Shown in pieces: positions 10,054-20,800 of a stretch of 64,000 nucleotides of DNA; position 1 is the stretch's first letter; every line of letters begins with the position of its first letter. The position numbers were made by a program, and so were the translations under genes. The notes below the pieces were generated by a model that saw nothing but the letters and a program-made list of their open reading frames with translations, had not been told where the DNA came from and did no database searches. Source of the DNA: Marsupella aquatica (taxonomy: Eukaryota > Marchantiophyta); contig OZ316893.1 of NCBI GenBank assembly GCA_973895155.1, positions 20,894,001 to 20,958,000 on the forward strand. The letters are read 5' to 3'.

Positions 10054-13000
10054 AGTCGGGGGTATGCCCTGTGCACGTCATCTAGGAGAGCAGATGATGT
10101 GTGGATTCTTGATTGTGCTTGCTCTTTTCATATTTGTTACATTCGTGAGTTTTTCAGTTCTTACTCTATTTCAAACGGTTCAGTTCTAATGGGAAATGAT
10201 CACTCCTGTCAAATTGAGGGAATTGGGTCTGTGAAGATTCAAATGTTTGATGGCGCTATGCGCACAGTGTCCAGAGTCAGGTATGTACCTGGCATGCGTA
10301 AGAATCTGATTTCACTCAGTGTGTTGGATTCAAATGGTCATCAATGGAGCGTTATTGATGATGAACTTCAAGTCAGGTTGGGAGAGACAGTGATTTTGAA
10401 GGGGAGCAGTCAGAAGAATTTGTATGTGTTACACGGCAATATTGTATGTGAAGAGGCCAATGTAACCAAGTCTCACGAGGAGATGACTCAACTGTGGCAT
10501 TCACGGCTAGGCCATATGAGTGAGAAGGGTTTGGCTATCTTACGGAAGAATGGACTCATTTATGATTTGCAATCTTGTAAATTAGAGTTCTGTGAGCATT
10601 GCATTCTTGGAAAGCAACATCGTCGTGCTTTTGGTGTTGGTACTCATCGTTCCAAAACGGTTCTTGAGTAGATACATAGTGTCCATCCCCGACTCCCTCA
10701 CACTCTGGAAAGTTGTACTAAGTATCATTTATTGACGATTACTCAAAATTTGTGTGGATTTATTTCATGACGCATAAGTCTGATGTCTTGTCCATTTTTA
10801 AGAAGTGGAAGGCCCAGGTGGAGAATCAGACTGGAAACACGCTCAAGTGTTTGGATACAAGGGTGAAGAGTCTGAGGTCAGACAACGGCGGGGAGTACAC
10901 TTCAGTAGAATTTGAAGAGTACTGTTCAGAACAGGGGATAACTCGCCATCTCACCACAGTTTATACTCCGTAGTAGAATGGTGTCGCTGAGAGGCTCAAT
11001 CAGACGCTGTTGGAGCGGTCACGGAGTATGTTGAGCCAATCAAATTTACCACAAGAATTTTGGGCAGAAGCTGTCAATACCGCAACTTATTTGGTAAATC
11101 TTTCTCCTTCTAGTGGGCCTCATTCACAATTGGAGGACCCAAAAGGAACGTCACACTCAAAAGTGACCATAGTTTATTATGCTTTTAGGACTTAGGCCTA
11201 ATGTAGAGTGGATTCAGATATTTGGTCCACCTAGAGAGCCTTACTAATCAATCTATTCATTAAAAGTGAATTATTATTCAATTTATGAACATTTGGGCAA
11301 TAGAAAGTGTATATTTGGCCTTCAAAAAGTGTACAATTAGGCAAGAAACAAAGTTGATGGCCATCAAATGTACCACCATGTTCATCATTTGTAAATGAAG
11401 TAGGATGAGACTCCTTCTAGTCAAGATCATTTTTGTCACCTCAAGTTTACAATTGATCATTTAGGTGTAGAGTATTATACCATAGTGTACCTTTTGGGTT
11501 TAAAAAGTGAACATTTAGAGGCCTAAAAGTGAACAAAATAAAATACACTTTTGATGAATAGGGTGAATTAGGATATCATTTTTAGGGTGTAATGAGATGA
11601 TATAGAGAATTTGATGTACTATACTTAATAAACATCCTATAGGTTGGTAACATTCATTAAACTATCTAGCATTTTAGACTTTGAAGCTTTCCTTATATGT
11701 CCTTCAAAGATTGATAAAAGGACTTGTCACGCAACGGGTCACATCATTTCAGGACTCAAAAGGACTCTAATAAATGTATTTTAGACAATGAAATTTTACC
11801 AAAGCATGCATACTAATAGCATAATCTTATATGTCAAAACTTAAATAGTGACACACACTAAACCTTTATGTACAGGACAAAAATAATCAGTAATTTTGGC
11901 TTATTTAGGGCCATCAATAACAGGATCCCTTAAAACAGTTGAAAACTTGATGTATCTACATGGTGAGGTAGGTTACACCATGTAAAATAGTCTTGTGAAA
12001 AAATTAGACTTAAATGTCTTGAGATAAAATCATGATGAACCTTTTTCCATGTTACGAAAGTCATTTTTCACTAAAAAAACATGTTTTTGAGTCTTGAAAG
12101 TGGTTCCTGCGAGGTACACCCAATTGTGAATGAGACCAGTGCTATCAATTTCAAAACACCGTTTGAGATGCGCTATAAGCGGCAAGCAGACTATCATGGC
12201 TTGGTAGTTTTTGGAAGTGATGCATATGCTCTCACACCAAAGCAGAATATGACCAAATTGGATCCTACCTCCAAGAAATGTGTTTTTCTTGGGTACCAGA
12301 GTGGTGTGAAAGCCTATAGGCTATGGGATCCTATTGCCTGTAAGCTCGTTGTCAGTAGAGATGTTTCCTTCAATGAATCCAGATTATTGAAGGAGGGGGA
12401 GAATACTCAGGTCTCCCGTACTGACAAAAGAAAATCTCCTATCCCGGATCTCATTGAGGGGGAGATTGGTCATGAGGTGCATGACCAAAGAGAAGGAGTT
12501 GCTCCAATTATGGAGTTGGTTCCTGTGCCAGAGGAACCAGAGGAGTTTGTTGATGCTGGTGAGCAGCAAGTGGATGCTGTTGAGCTTCAATTTGTACCAG
12601 CACACGGAGATCAACCGGAGTCATCGGCTAGAAGAGCATCTGGTCGCACTGTACGCGCTCCACCAAGGTATGGACAGTGGGTTGATTCATCTCAGTTGCA
12701 AGAGGAGGATTTTGTTACTAACAATGAGGGTGATGCGTTGATTTTGGAAGAAGGGGAACCTTCTTCATTTCATGAAGCAAGTGCTTCAAAGGAGAAGCAG
12801 GAGTGGATTGCAGCAATGCAAACGGAGATGCAGTCACTCAAGGACAACAAAACTTGGGAGCTTGTCAAGCTGCCTGAGGGACAGCAAGTGGTGGACAGCA
12901 AGTGGATATACAAGCTGAAGGATCAGTCCACGGGAGGTGGATCGAAGGTCTAGTACAAGGCTAGGTTGGTAGCCAAGGAATTCACACAGAAAAAAGGTGT

Positions 13001-14345
13001 GGATTACAATGAGGTCTTCTCACCAGTTGCTAAGTACTCAACAATACGGCTATTGTGTGTGCTTGTTGTTATGTTTGGTCTGCTGCTAGATCAGATGGAT
13101 GTTGTCACAGCTTTCCTCTATGGCACCTTGGAAGAGATGATCTTCATGAGACAGCCGCTAGGTTTTGTGAAGAAAGGGCAAGAGAATTTGGTTTACAGAT
13201 AATTGCTGAGATCCTTGTACGGGTTGAAGCAGTCACCAAGACAGTGGAACAAGCGGTTTGATGATTGGATTCGTGCACAAGGTTTTCACAAGAGTGTGTT
13301 TGACCCATGTGTGTATCTTAAACTGGTGAAGAATGCTATTTTTGGGTTCATTGTTTTAGTACTTTATGTAGATGACATGCTTATTGAGGCCAATGATAGG
13401 TCTGAGATTGTTAAGCTCAAGGCATTGCTTAGTGTAGAGTTTAAGATGGACTTAGAGCCACCTAAGAGAATTTTGGGTATGGAGATCACTAGGGACTTGA
13501 AGGCCGGTAAACTATGGTTGATGCATAGCAGTTATGCGAGGAAGGTAATTGCAAGGTTCAACATGGGGGATAGCAAGCCAGTAAATACCCCATTGGCTCC
13601 ACACTTCAAGTTGTCATCAGCTTTCTGTCCTACGGATGACACAGAGAAGGGGTTGATGTCAAAGGTTTCATATGACAAGGCAGTGGGGAGTCTCATGTAT
13701 TTGATGACTTGCACTAGACCTAATCTTGCCATGGCTATGGGCAAGGTGAGCAGGTACATGCCGATCCCAAGGAAGGTACACTGGGAAGCAGTGAAGTGGA
13801 TTACTCGGTATTTGAAGGGTATCGTGGATCATGGTCTATTGTTTGATGCACATGCTGATAATGCTAGATCATTGATGGGCTATGTAGATGCTGACTATGC
13901 ACAGGATCTGGATCGAAGGAGGTCAACAACAGGTTATGTGTTCACACTTGAAGGTGGATGCATAAGTTGGAGGTCTACTTTGCAGAAGTGTATTGCTCAG
14001 TCTACTACAGAAGCGTAGTATGTTGCAGCAGCGGAAGCAGCAAAGGAAGCGATTTGGTTGGATAGACTTATCACTGAGATGAGATTGCCACAGGGGAATG
14101 TGAAGCTCCATTGTGATAGTCAGAGTGCACTCCACCCTGCTGTGAACCAAGTGATGGACAGCAGAGTGAAGCACATCGACGTCAGGTACCATTTTATCAA
14201 GCAGGTTGTGTCTGATAATATGTTTGAGCTAGTCAAGATTGACGGTAAACACAACCCGGCTGATGCTTTTACCAAAGTGATTCCTTTGGAGAGTTTTTCT
14301 AAACACCGTGATGCGTTGCAGGTTTTGCAATTACCTCACAAGTAA
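10054..14345 (+). pseudogene. pol: Copia element 1 Pol (protease, integrase, RT, RNase H), disrupted
   Basis: Pol continues in the gag frame after the TGA. The protease motif WILDCACSFH lies at about 10105-10134. Next come the GAG-pre-integrase/zinc region (LWHSRLGHMSEKG...CEHC) and the integrase core with SDNGGEYTS near 10880. From 12138 the integrase C-terminal region resumes, then RT with YVDDM near 13366-13380 and RNase H near 13870-14300. Breaks: TAG at 10669-10671; a 10-bp deletion just after it that shifts frame; two consecutive TAGs at 10971-10976; the insert at 11116-12137; TAG at 12951-12953 and TAA at 13200-13202, both lying in 3-bp insertions relative to elements 2 and 3; and TAG at 14016-14018. 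It cannot make a functional polyprotein. Confidence 0.92.
11116..12137. mobile_element. Non-autonomous terminal-inverted-repeat element inside element 1 pol
   Basis: A 1022-bp AT-rich insert interrupting integrase. Its ends form an 18-bp inverted repeat with one mismatch: GGCCTCATTCACAATTGG on the left, and GGTCTCATTCACAATTGG read inward from the right. Elements 2 and 3 preserve the empty site (CTTCTAGTGCTATC and CTTCTAGTGCAATC). Comparison shows AGTG on both sides (11112-11115 and 12138-12141), a 3-4 bp target duplication depending on where the end is drawn. There is no transposase-like reading frame. The superfamily is not clear from this duplication length; PIF/Harbinger or a CACTA-like derivative are possibilities. 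Confidence 0.85.
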
Positions 14346-14524
14346 GGTTACTTAACATTTGTGTAGATACTGAGATATGCTCTTGCTCATTCCTTGTATA
14401 GGCTACGGCTTAGTTCTGGTCTACTCTCGTATAAAGAGGGAAAAAACCGGTTTGGTTTTTCTTTCCAGAACTTCCCGCTGAGCAGTCATATTGGTAGCAG
14501 TCTTTACCCTCCCCTAGACCAGAG

Positions 14525-14537
14525 TCAAGGGGGAGAT
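14525..14537 (+). promoter_or_regulatory. Polypurine tract of element 1
   Basis: CAAGGGGGAGAT, with one further T, directly precedes the 3' LTR at the position where plus-strand DNA synthesis is primed. The same tract precedes the 3' LTRs of elements 2 (CAAGGGGAAGAT) and 3. Confidence 0.85.
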
Positions 14538-14882
14538 TGTTAGGATTTACTCTTAGGTCTAGAGTTACGAATGTACCGTAGTTAAGGCTAACCTTAGTCG
14601 CAGACTTGGTTAGGTTAGTCATGCTGTGCACACTCTATAACCAAACGGTGTTTGCTTGGAGAGGTGGAACTTAGGCTCATTGTTACGGAGCTAGTTGAGA
14701 GATAGAGAGAGCTTGCGCTGTGGATGCTTGGTATGGCCGGTCGACCTAGAGTGCAGTAAAGCTCGTGTGTGTTCTCGTGGACGTAACCTCATGTGGAGGT
14801 GAACCACGTATCTCTCTATGTCGATTCTTGTGCGTTGGATGGTTCATGGGCTTGCCGTTGCGATTGTTGTCTATACTTAATA
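14538..14882 (+). repeat. 3' LTR of copia element 1
   Basis: 345 bp, paired with the 5' LTR at 4139-4483, about nine differences. The element ends at ACTTAATA and is followed by the target duplication GACAA (14883-14887). Confidence 0.96.
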
Positions 14883-14887
14883 GACAA

Positions 14888-15890
14888 ATCAGTTTATCAG
14901 TTCACTTGAATCTTTTTCTTTGCAAGAAAGAACCATAATTTTTTTTAAAGAAGGAAAAAACAAAGTACAAGAAGTGAAAGGAAAAGACGTCCAAAGAGAC
15001 CAACATGCACCAAACAAGAAACAAAACGCAAGTGTGAGAAGGGGGAATTTACTAGCACTTCACTAGTGGGAAGGACTAAGGTTTTTTTGGTTGGCTTCAT
15101 CTCTATTTCCACTAAAAAAAAAAGGGCATTCAGGCCAAATTTTCTTATTTGGAACAAAAGTGTGAAATAGGTATGCAGGTAAATTTGTGAAGGTTCTGAA
15201 TTTATATCTACGCATCATATAAAATGTTAATTTGCGCCCATCTTAGCTTAGCGTTCTAATTTTGGGTTGAATTTTGCTAATGTGTACGCGTTAGCAAAAG
15301 TGTAAATTTAACAAAAGTGTAAATTAAACAGGTATGCAAGTAAATTTGTGTCATCAAGGCTCTACGTTTACATCTACGCATCAGATCAAATGTTAATTTG
15401 TGCCCATCTTAGCTAAGGGTTCGAATTTTGCAGACAAAATAGTGTTCTGCGTGTATATCTAGGCAGCAAGTCAGAAAAGTTGGTGTCCATCTCAGCTTAA
15501 GGTCCGAATTTCACAGAATATAATGGGGAAAAACTCTGAAGGGATTCAGCGCATGTCCGTGCAGGCTCGATCGAATCGAAGTGGAGTTCTTTTCTCTGTT
15601 GGGACTTATTCCAAATGCGACAAACGAGACCTGGACGGCGCAGGAGTGGTGCGCATTGGATTCGAATAGTATAATTTGGATTGATTGCTCGAAATGCATG
15701 CCCGATGAATAGTTATCTGCGTCCCGTGCCGACTCTCCAACGTGCACGGTAGGATTTGAATATGACAGTAAGAATTATGTCCTCGGTAACATATATACCC
15801 ATGCTGATTCAATCCACGGGAATGTGTTGGAAATATCGTCGTCTCTTTTTTTTATTTTGTTAGTGAGCTCAAAGGGAGATTATGTCGAGC
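14888..15890. other. Upstream region of phytocyanin copy 2, with a degenerate tandem repeat
   Basis: No gene. From about 15169 to 15515 there are three degenerate repeats with a spacing near 161 bp between the first two. Each carries TATGCA(A/G)GTAAATTTGTG and/or ATCTACGCATCA, then CCCATCTTAGCT. The third is partial. The repeat ends about 380 bp upstream of the TATA box. Confidence 0.6.
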
Positions 15891-15891
15891 C

Positions 15892-15898
15892 TTATATA
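15892..15898 (+). promoter_or_regulatory. Putative TATA box of phytocyanin copy 2
   Basis: CTTATATAACC near 15891-15901 is a good plant TATA box, about 155 bp before the ATG at 16050, leaving a leader of about 120 nt. This is inference from sequence only. Confidence 0.5.
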
Positions 15899-16049
15899 AC
15901 CGTGCATCGGAAGTACGTACTCACATCACAGGACCTCGATCAGCACGTTTTTCGCTATGGTGAGCTAAGTCCCCTGGATTGAAGACTGATACACATCGTC
16001 GGGTTCGGAAGTAGATGAGCTCGGGAAAAGACAGTGCAAAGAGAGCGAA

Positions 16050-16970
16050 ATGGCGGGTCGGGAAGGTGCGCTGATTGCGATGCTGATAGTTTTAGCATTC
16101 GTGCAGCCAAAAATTACAATGTGAATTCGCCTGGTACAAATAGTGGCTGGAGTTTCCTAATTTCGAACACTTCGTACGATGACCTTTTCAAGAACACCAC
16201 ATTCTTCGTCGGGGACAGTTTGAGTAAGCTCTATAGCTTTTCTGTTTCAACTTTGCCTTGCGGAACTGCCCCCATCTTACTTTTAAGGTTCGATTGGAAA
16301 CGTTAACGGTAAGGCTATATTCCCTTAATTTGAGCTAGTCGATATTAGTCAGTTCTATAGCATAACTGCGAAACAAATTCTGTCCTATCGCTCAGCCCGG
16401 GTCTCAGCCAACCATATATTCCAGCGCAGAGCTGAGCAGTAGGAAAGTGAATTATCACAAGCTTCTGTTCTCGTAGTCTAGGACGCAAATTGTAAAGTCA
16501 CAAATTATTCACCGGAGCGAAGGTTGTTGCATGACTCTGTCGATGAGAAGTCAGCGTTTTGATCTTGAATTAAAAAAAATTGGTGTGCAACTTTTGTATT
16601 TACAACCGGTGTGCATAATGTCAACGAAGTACTTCCAGCGGCTATCCCCGCCTGCAACAGCTCGAACCCCATTCACACCTACACACAAACTACGACTGTG
16701 ACTCTGAACACCGCCGGTCAACATGCATTTCTCTGCAGCTTTCCTAGCCATTGCAGCACTTACGGGATGCATTTGTTGGTGACAGTGGGTGCCTTCGCGG
16801 GCCCTTCTGCGGGCCCTGCTGAAGCACCTCAACCTATGCCAGAACCGGGGGGAGAGCCAGGTGGAGGACAGACAGGAGCACCATCACTTAGCGCGGCTTC
16901 ATTTCTGCGGTCTGGATCAGCTATGATCGTTGGAGCTCTGATCGCTGCTTGTGCAGTTCTAGCGCTTTGA
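16050..16970 (+). pseudogene. Phytocyanin copy 2, likely pseudogene (frameshift plus lost splice acceptor)
   Basis: Two exons around one intron, as in copy 1. Exon 1 starts at ATG 16050 with a good signal peptide (MAGREGALIAMLIVLAFVQ), but this frame meets TGA at 16122-16124. The mature N-terminus (NSPGTNSGWSFLIS through FFVGDSL) is in the frame that would follow if one base were present near 16121. Exon 1 ends at 16223 before donor GTAAGC. The exon 2 acceptor, GTGTGCAG in copy 1, reads GTGTGCAA here (16583-16590), and no nearby AG replaces it. Exon 2 (16591-16970) is otherwise intact: His in VHNVNEV, FLCSFPSHC with ligand Cys and His, Met in YGM, a Pro/Gly-rich linker, and a hydrophobic tail ending AACAVLAL for a GPI anchor. 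Two independent lesions make a working product unlikely, but the frameshift could be an assembly error. Confidence 0.8.
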
Positions 16971-17880
16971 TTCAGGTTTTGGACTCTCTAATGCTGGTTC
17001 GGAGGACATTAAGTTTCAATTTTGTTGGCTGGCGTCCATTTCGTGTACATAGTGCATGCCTGCAAAGGCTCGAGATGGATCTGGAACGTGAGTGCTCGAC
17101 AACCCACATTTTCACTTCACTTGCATCTTTCAAGCAGCTTGTTCAGAGCCTGTAAAACTCGGCAAATGCAATGGCTCTCAAGTACTGGTGGTAGTAGATC
17201 GTTCTCATTCTAGATCTATTTATATTAATTTGGGAGACTTTTCGAAGTCTTTGGAACTGTTTCAAAAGGTTATGAATATTCTCACATTCCGCACAAATCT
17301 ATAGATATTACGTACCTGAAAGAGCAAGAGTTTCATTAGTTACTTTTCTTTCCTAGGTGAGGGGGAATGTCCAATTTTCAGTTTTCTAGAATTTGTCCAC
17401 AACCGTAGCACCCATATATATTAATTTGGTGAAATCATACAAGCACAGCGCTTGTTTGCATTGCATATCCCATATCAGGCCATTTAATTTTCAAATCGTG
17501 ACTGTTGAAGATCGATCATAGCCAATCAGTACGTTTGATTAGACATCCTGTCTGATAGCTCATTCGATCACTACCTGATGTTGGTGATGTTCGTTCCGTC
17601 CGTTAAGATTTAGTAGCACTGTCTGTTACAATTTAACGTAACCCGGGTCATTCAAGATTAATTAATATTGATCCCTGAAGTGATAGATCGATAGCTTGGC
17701 CATTCCTCAATAATGTATAACTACAGTCCTAGTGGGATGTTGAAAAATATCGCCTTGATCCGTTTTGATCTACTCCACACAAGACTATGATCTAACAAAA
17801 GGGGACACTAACTAACTAACAAACAAACAAATGCATCCATGATCGATGATAAACATAAAGAAAATGGAAAAAGAAACCAG
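16380..17880 (+). repeat. Right copy of the duplicated phytocyanin block
   Basis: Matches 75-1800 in the same order: intron end, exon 2, 3' untranslated sequence and about 0.9 kb of flank. The recognisable similarity fades after the ACAAACAAATGCATC stretch near 17830. Confidence 0.72.
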
Positions 17881-17889
17881 GATGGACTG

Positions 17890-20800
17890 AGACCGTGACC
17901 TTGCTCATCCCAAGGCCATAAATTCATCAGCCAGTTAGACCTGAAGGACGGCGCCCTCACTTTTGTGCTGCAAGTAGTTGTCCGGGCACCCCGATTAACT
18001 CAAAACTTACTGCTGATTAATTTCTGGCAAACTTGTGGTTTTGTTTAGAAAAAATTGGATTATTTCTTGAATCTCAAAGTTTCATAATAAGTTTTCTGAT
18101 GTCGAATTAATACTACTTGACAAAGTCTGTGATTTGTTTTAGATTATTTGTTCTATTTCCAGTGAGCACAAAAATCATGCATGGTCGACTGAATTCAACT
18201 AAAGAAGTCAACGCTTCACTTATGTAAGGTGAAGGACACCCTGAGGAATTTTGGCATATATATATATGAGAGTTTAACCTTTGAGTTTAACCTGTCAAAG
18301 GTGCCACCCGTGTCTTTTTAGACCTTATGCGCCAGTCCATCCGAGCTTCACAACCAACCCACTATCATAATGAGGTGGTAGTAAATCACGGAGCTTCGCA
18401 ACCAACCCACCGAGACTATGCCCAAGGCAGAGACATGGAATTGTGCTCGTACTCCAACAATATTTGAACACCCTTGACCCAAAACAAGAATATCATGTTA
18501 CATCCTACTACTCACTATCCTGCTGACTGTACGTAATCTGCCCGGCCGGGAAACAATTTAGTCGAGACGGCTGTTGCTTAACTTTGGCATAAGTAGTTGT
18601 AACCTGAACTTCAGCCCCCGCTTCAGTCAAATATATATTTGAATAGGGTGGGATTATTGTGGTCACGTTACAAGAACTCTCGGTCAATTGACTATTCAAT
18701 ACGTACGTGTGACTTGATGAACTTTGGTTGGGGCTGATTAAGGCAGAACACACGTTGTAATAGCATAATGTTGTTCATTAAGCACGTACAAGAAAGGAAT
18801 TTGCTTCCAAAGAGATTTACTTTAAACCACAGCTAATTAAGCGCGAAGAAACCACCACCAAACTTTGTCAGGAGCAGGATCGATATTAGAAACTGTTACC
18901 TTGAATCCCAGCAGCCTGCTCAACGCATTCAGCAATCAGCTGTTAAGATAAGATATAACCTTACGACTTTTCAATATTCTGACAATGGAGGCGTCAGTAG
19001 CATAGCATAGCATAGCATAGCATAGCATATATAACGCGTGTCACGGTCCTGAATGACTGGCGTTTTCTTAACCATAGTAGGCCGGAGGAGAAAGCTGTCA
19101 TCACCAGACCATCAGAAGTCAACACCACTATATAACAAATCATAACATAATGGAATTAGACGCCTTTGAGTAGGAAATTCAAAGTCACCGCTATAATATA
19201 ATTGAGATCGAACTAGACAAATAACCAAAAAAAAAACGTGCAACAAACCTTGATGTGCCTCCTTTTGGTTGAAAAGTTAGCATTGGTGCTGAAAGAATCT
19301 GATGAGATGGAGCTAGAATTCTTGATTATATAAGATCTTGCACATTATGATAGAGGATCCAAATGTCTGACTATGACTTCATCTGTCAGATTCAGTACGT
19401 TGCCCCTTGATATCAGCATGCATAGCTAGTGTCTTAGCGCCGCTGAAAGGAATTAAGTAGCACAGCAGCCTGGAGGAACGTTATATCCAATAAGCTCTCA
19501 ACCTTAAGGGAGGCGACACTGATGACAATTAATTCCTTGAAAGAGATTCCGTCAAAGTTCATGAATATTTCAAACAGGGATCACTTCATTTCAAATACTA
19601 ATATTTATTTCAAACAGTAATTTCAAACTGTAGTTATATGCATGTGCACTTCAAGTTCAATTCTGGGTTCACAGTCAAGAACAAACCCGGCAGAATAAAA
19701 TCTCCATATGATAAATGTTCCAGTACATCGAGCTAGAACAACCAATTCAATGTCCGATGTTTGCTGTTTGTTGGATAGAAATCGCTGGAAACCTCAACCC
19801 ATTACCGAGATTCTACAAGAAATACGTACGTACTGTAATATTGAACGACGACTGAAAACTGTTTGCCTTTGAAACACAATGAGATAACGAATATAACTGC
19901 TCAATTCGAATCAAGAAATTTTCAGGTTGATCGATCGAAGCTCACTACTCAAGGTTTTTGTGGATTCCCTCTACCAAGTAAAGGAAAGTTCTCTCTAGTA
20001 ATCGTCACGCACCTTATTAAGAGCATCTTCAAGAGCTTCATCACTCAACTGACTGCCATTATTGCCCACTATATTAATTACCACAGAAAATGGCGAGCAA
20101 TTCTGTTGTAGTGATTTCTGCTGCAGGGTTGTTGCAGAAGACAGTAAACACTCTTTGAAAGCCTGTAAAAGAGAGTGTAACCAATCAGTACTCTATGTAG
20201 CTAGGTATGACCATGCATATTGGGTAAGGAAGACCGCATAAATACCTTAAACCTTGCAAATTTTGTAACCAAAAATGCAAAATCTAGGCCTGAGCTAGGC
20301 TGTCACACCTTGATCGACAAAAGGCCCACGTACGGTTGGCGAAAACGGTATGTCGATGAAAAGTTATGATATGACACGATGTGGTAACTAAACTTTTTGC
20401 AGTCTATGTCTCCCCTCAGCCGTGTCTCCCCTCAGCCGTCTAGACATTGCGACATTGCTGCATAAATTAACATAGGATGAGAAAGTGTGTATCTAGCTCC
20501 TCAACACATTTTCGGCCAAGTGGTCGGGACTGAATGATTTAATTAATGAACATTAATGAATCGATGTCGATGTATTTACTTCTCCGACATACTAGAACAA
20601 TTAATTATTTTTAAGGATTCTACTAGCATAACATCCACCTCGGGAGATCGACGTGCTTAAATGCTTCTTGAGTACATGATCAGCATCGGATTGAAGAGCA
20701 TTAAATTGGTTTAGCCATTTCCGAAAGCCGTCAGTGACAGCCTTACATTACAACCTGGCGAGATGGCCTTTGTCAGTACAAATCCGTTCAAATGCCGAGA

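Larger units (their letters stand above)
4139..14882 (+). mobile_element. Ty1/copia LTR retrotransposon, element 1 (Tork/Tnt1-like), defective, with nested insertions
   Basis: A complete element bounded by two 345-bp LTRs and flanked by the 5-bp target duplication GACAA (4134-4138 and 14883-14887). The order is 5' LTR, tRNA-iMet primer-binding site, a very long leader, gag, protease, integrase, reverse transcriptase, RNase H, polypurine tract, 3' LTR. Integrase lies before reverse transcriptase, which makes it copia and not gypsy. The two LTRs differ at about 9 positions, mostly transitions, making this the oldest of the three full-length elements. Gag is still open but pol carries several stops, a 10-bp deletion and a 1022-bp insert. 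The leader is about 4.5 kb, against about 0.4 kb in element 2 and 1.6 kb in element 3, because MITEs and other foreign sequence have accumulated in it. Confidence 0.96.

Noticed and set aside
11278-11460. Minus-strand frame inside the 1022-bp insert, considered as a transposase fragment
   Set aside because: Sixty codons of low-complexity Ile/Met/Leu-rich sequence with no transposase motif.
18999-19028. CATAG repeats considered as a CRISPR-like or telomere-like array
   Set aside because: Only about six perfect pentamers without spacers; an ordinary microsatellite.
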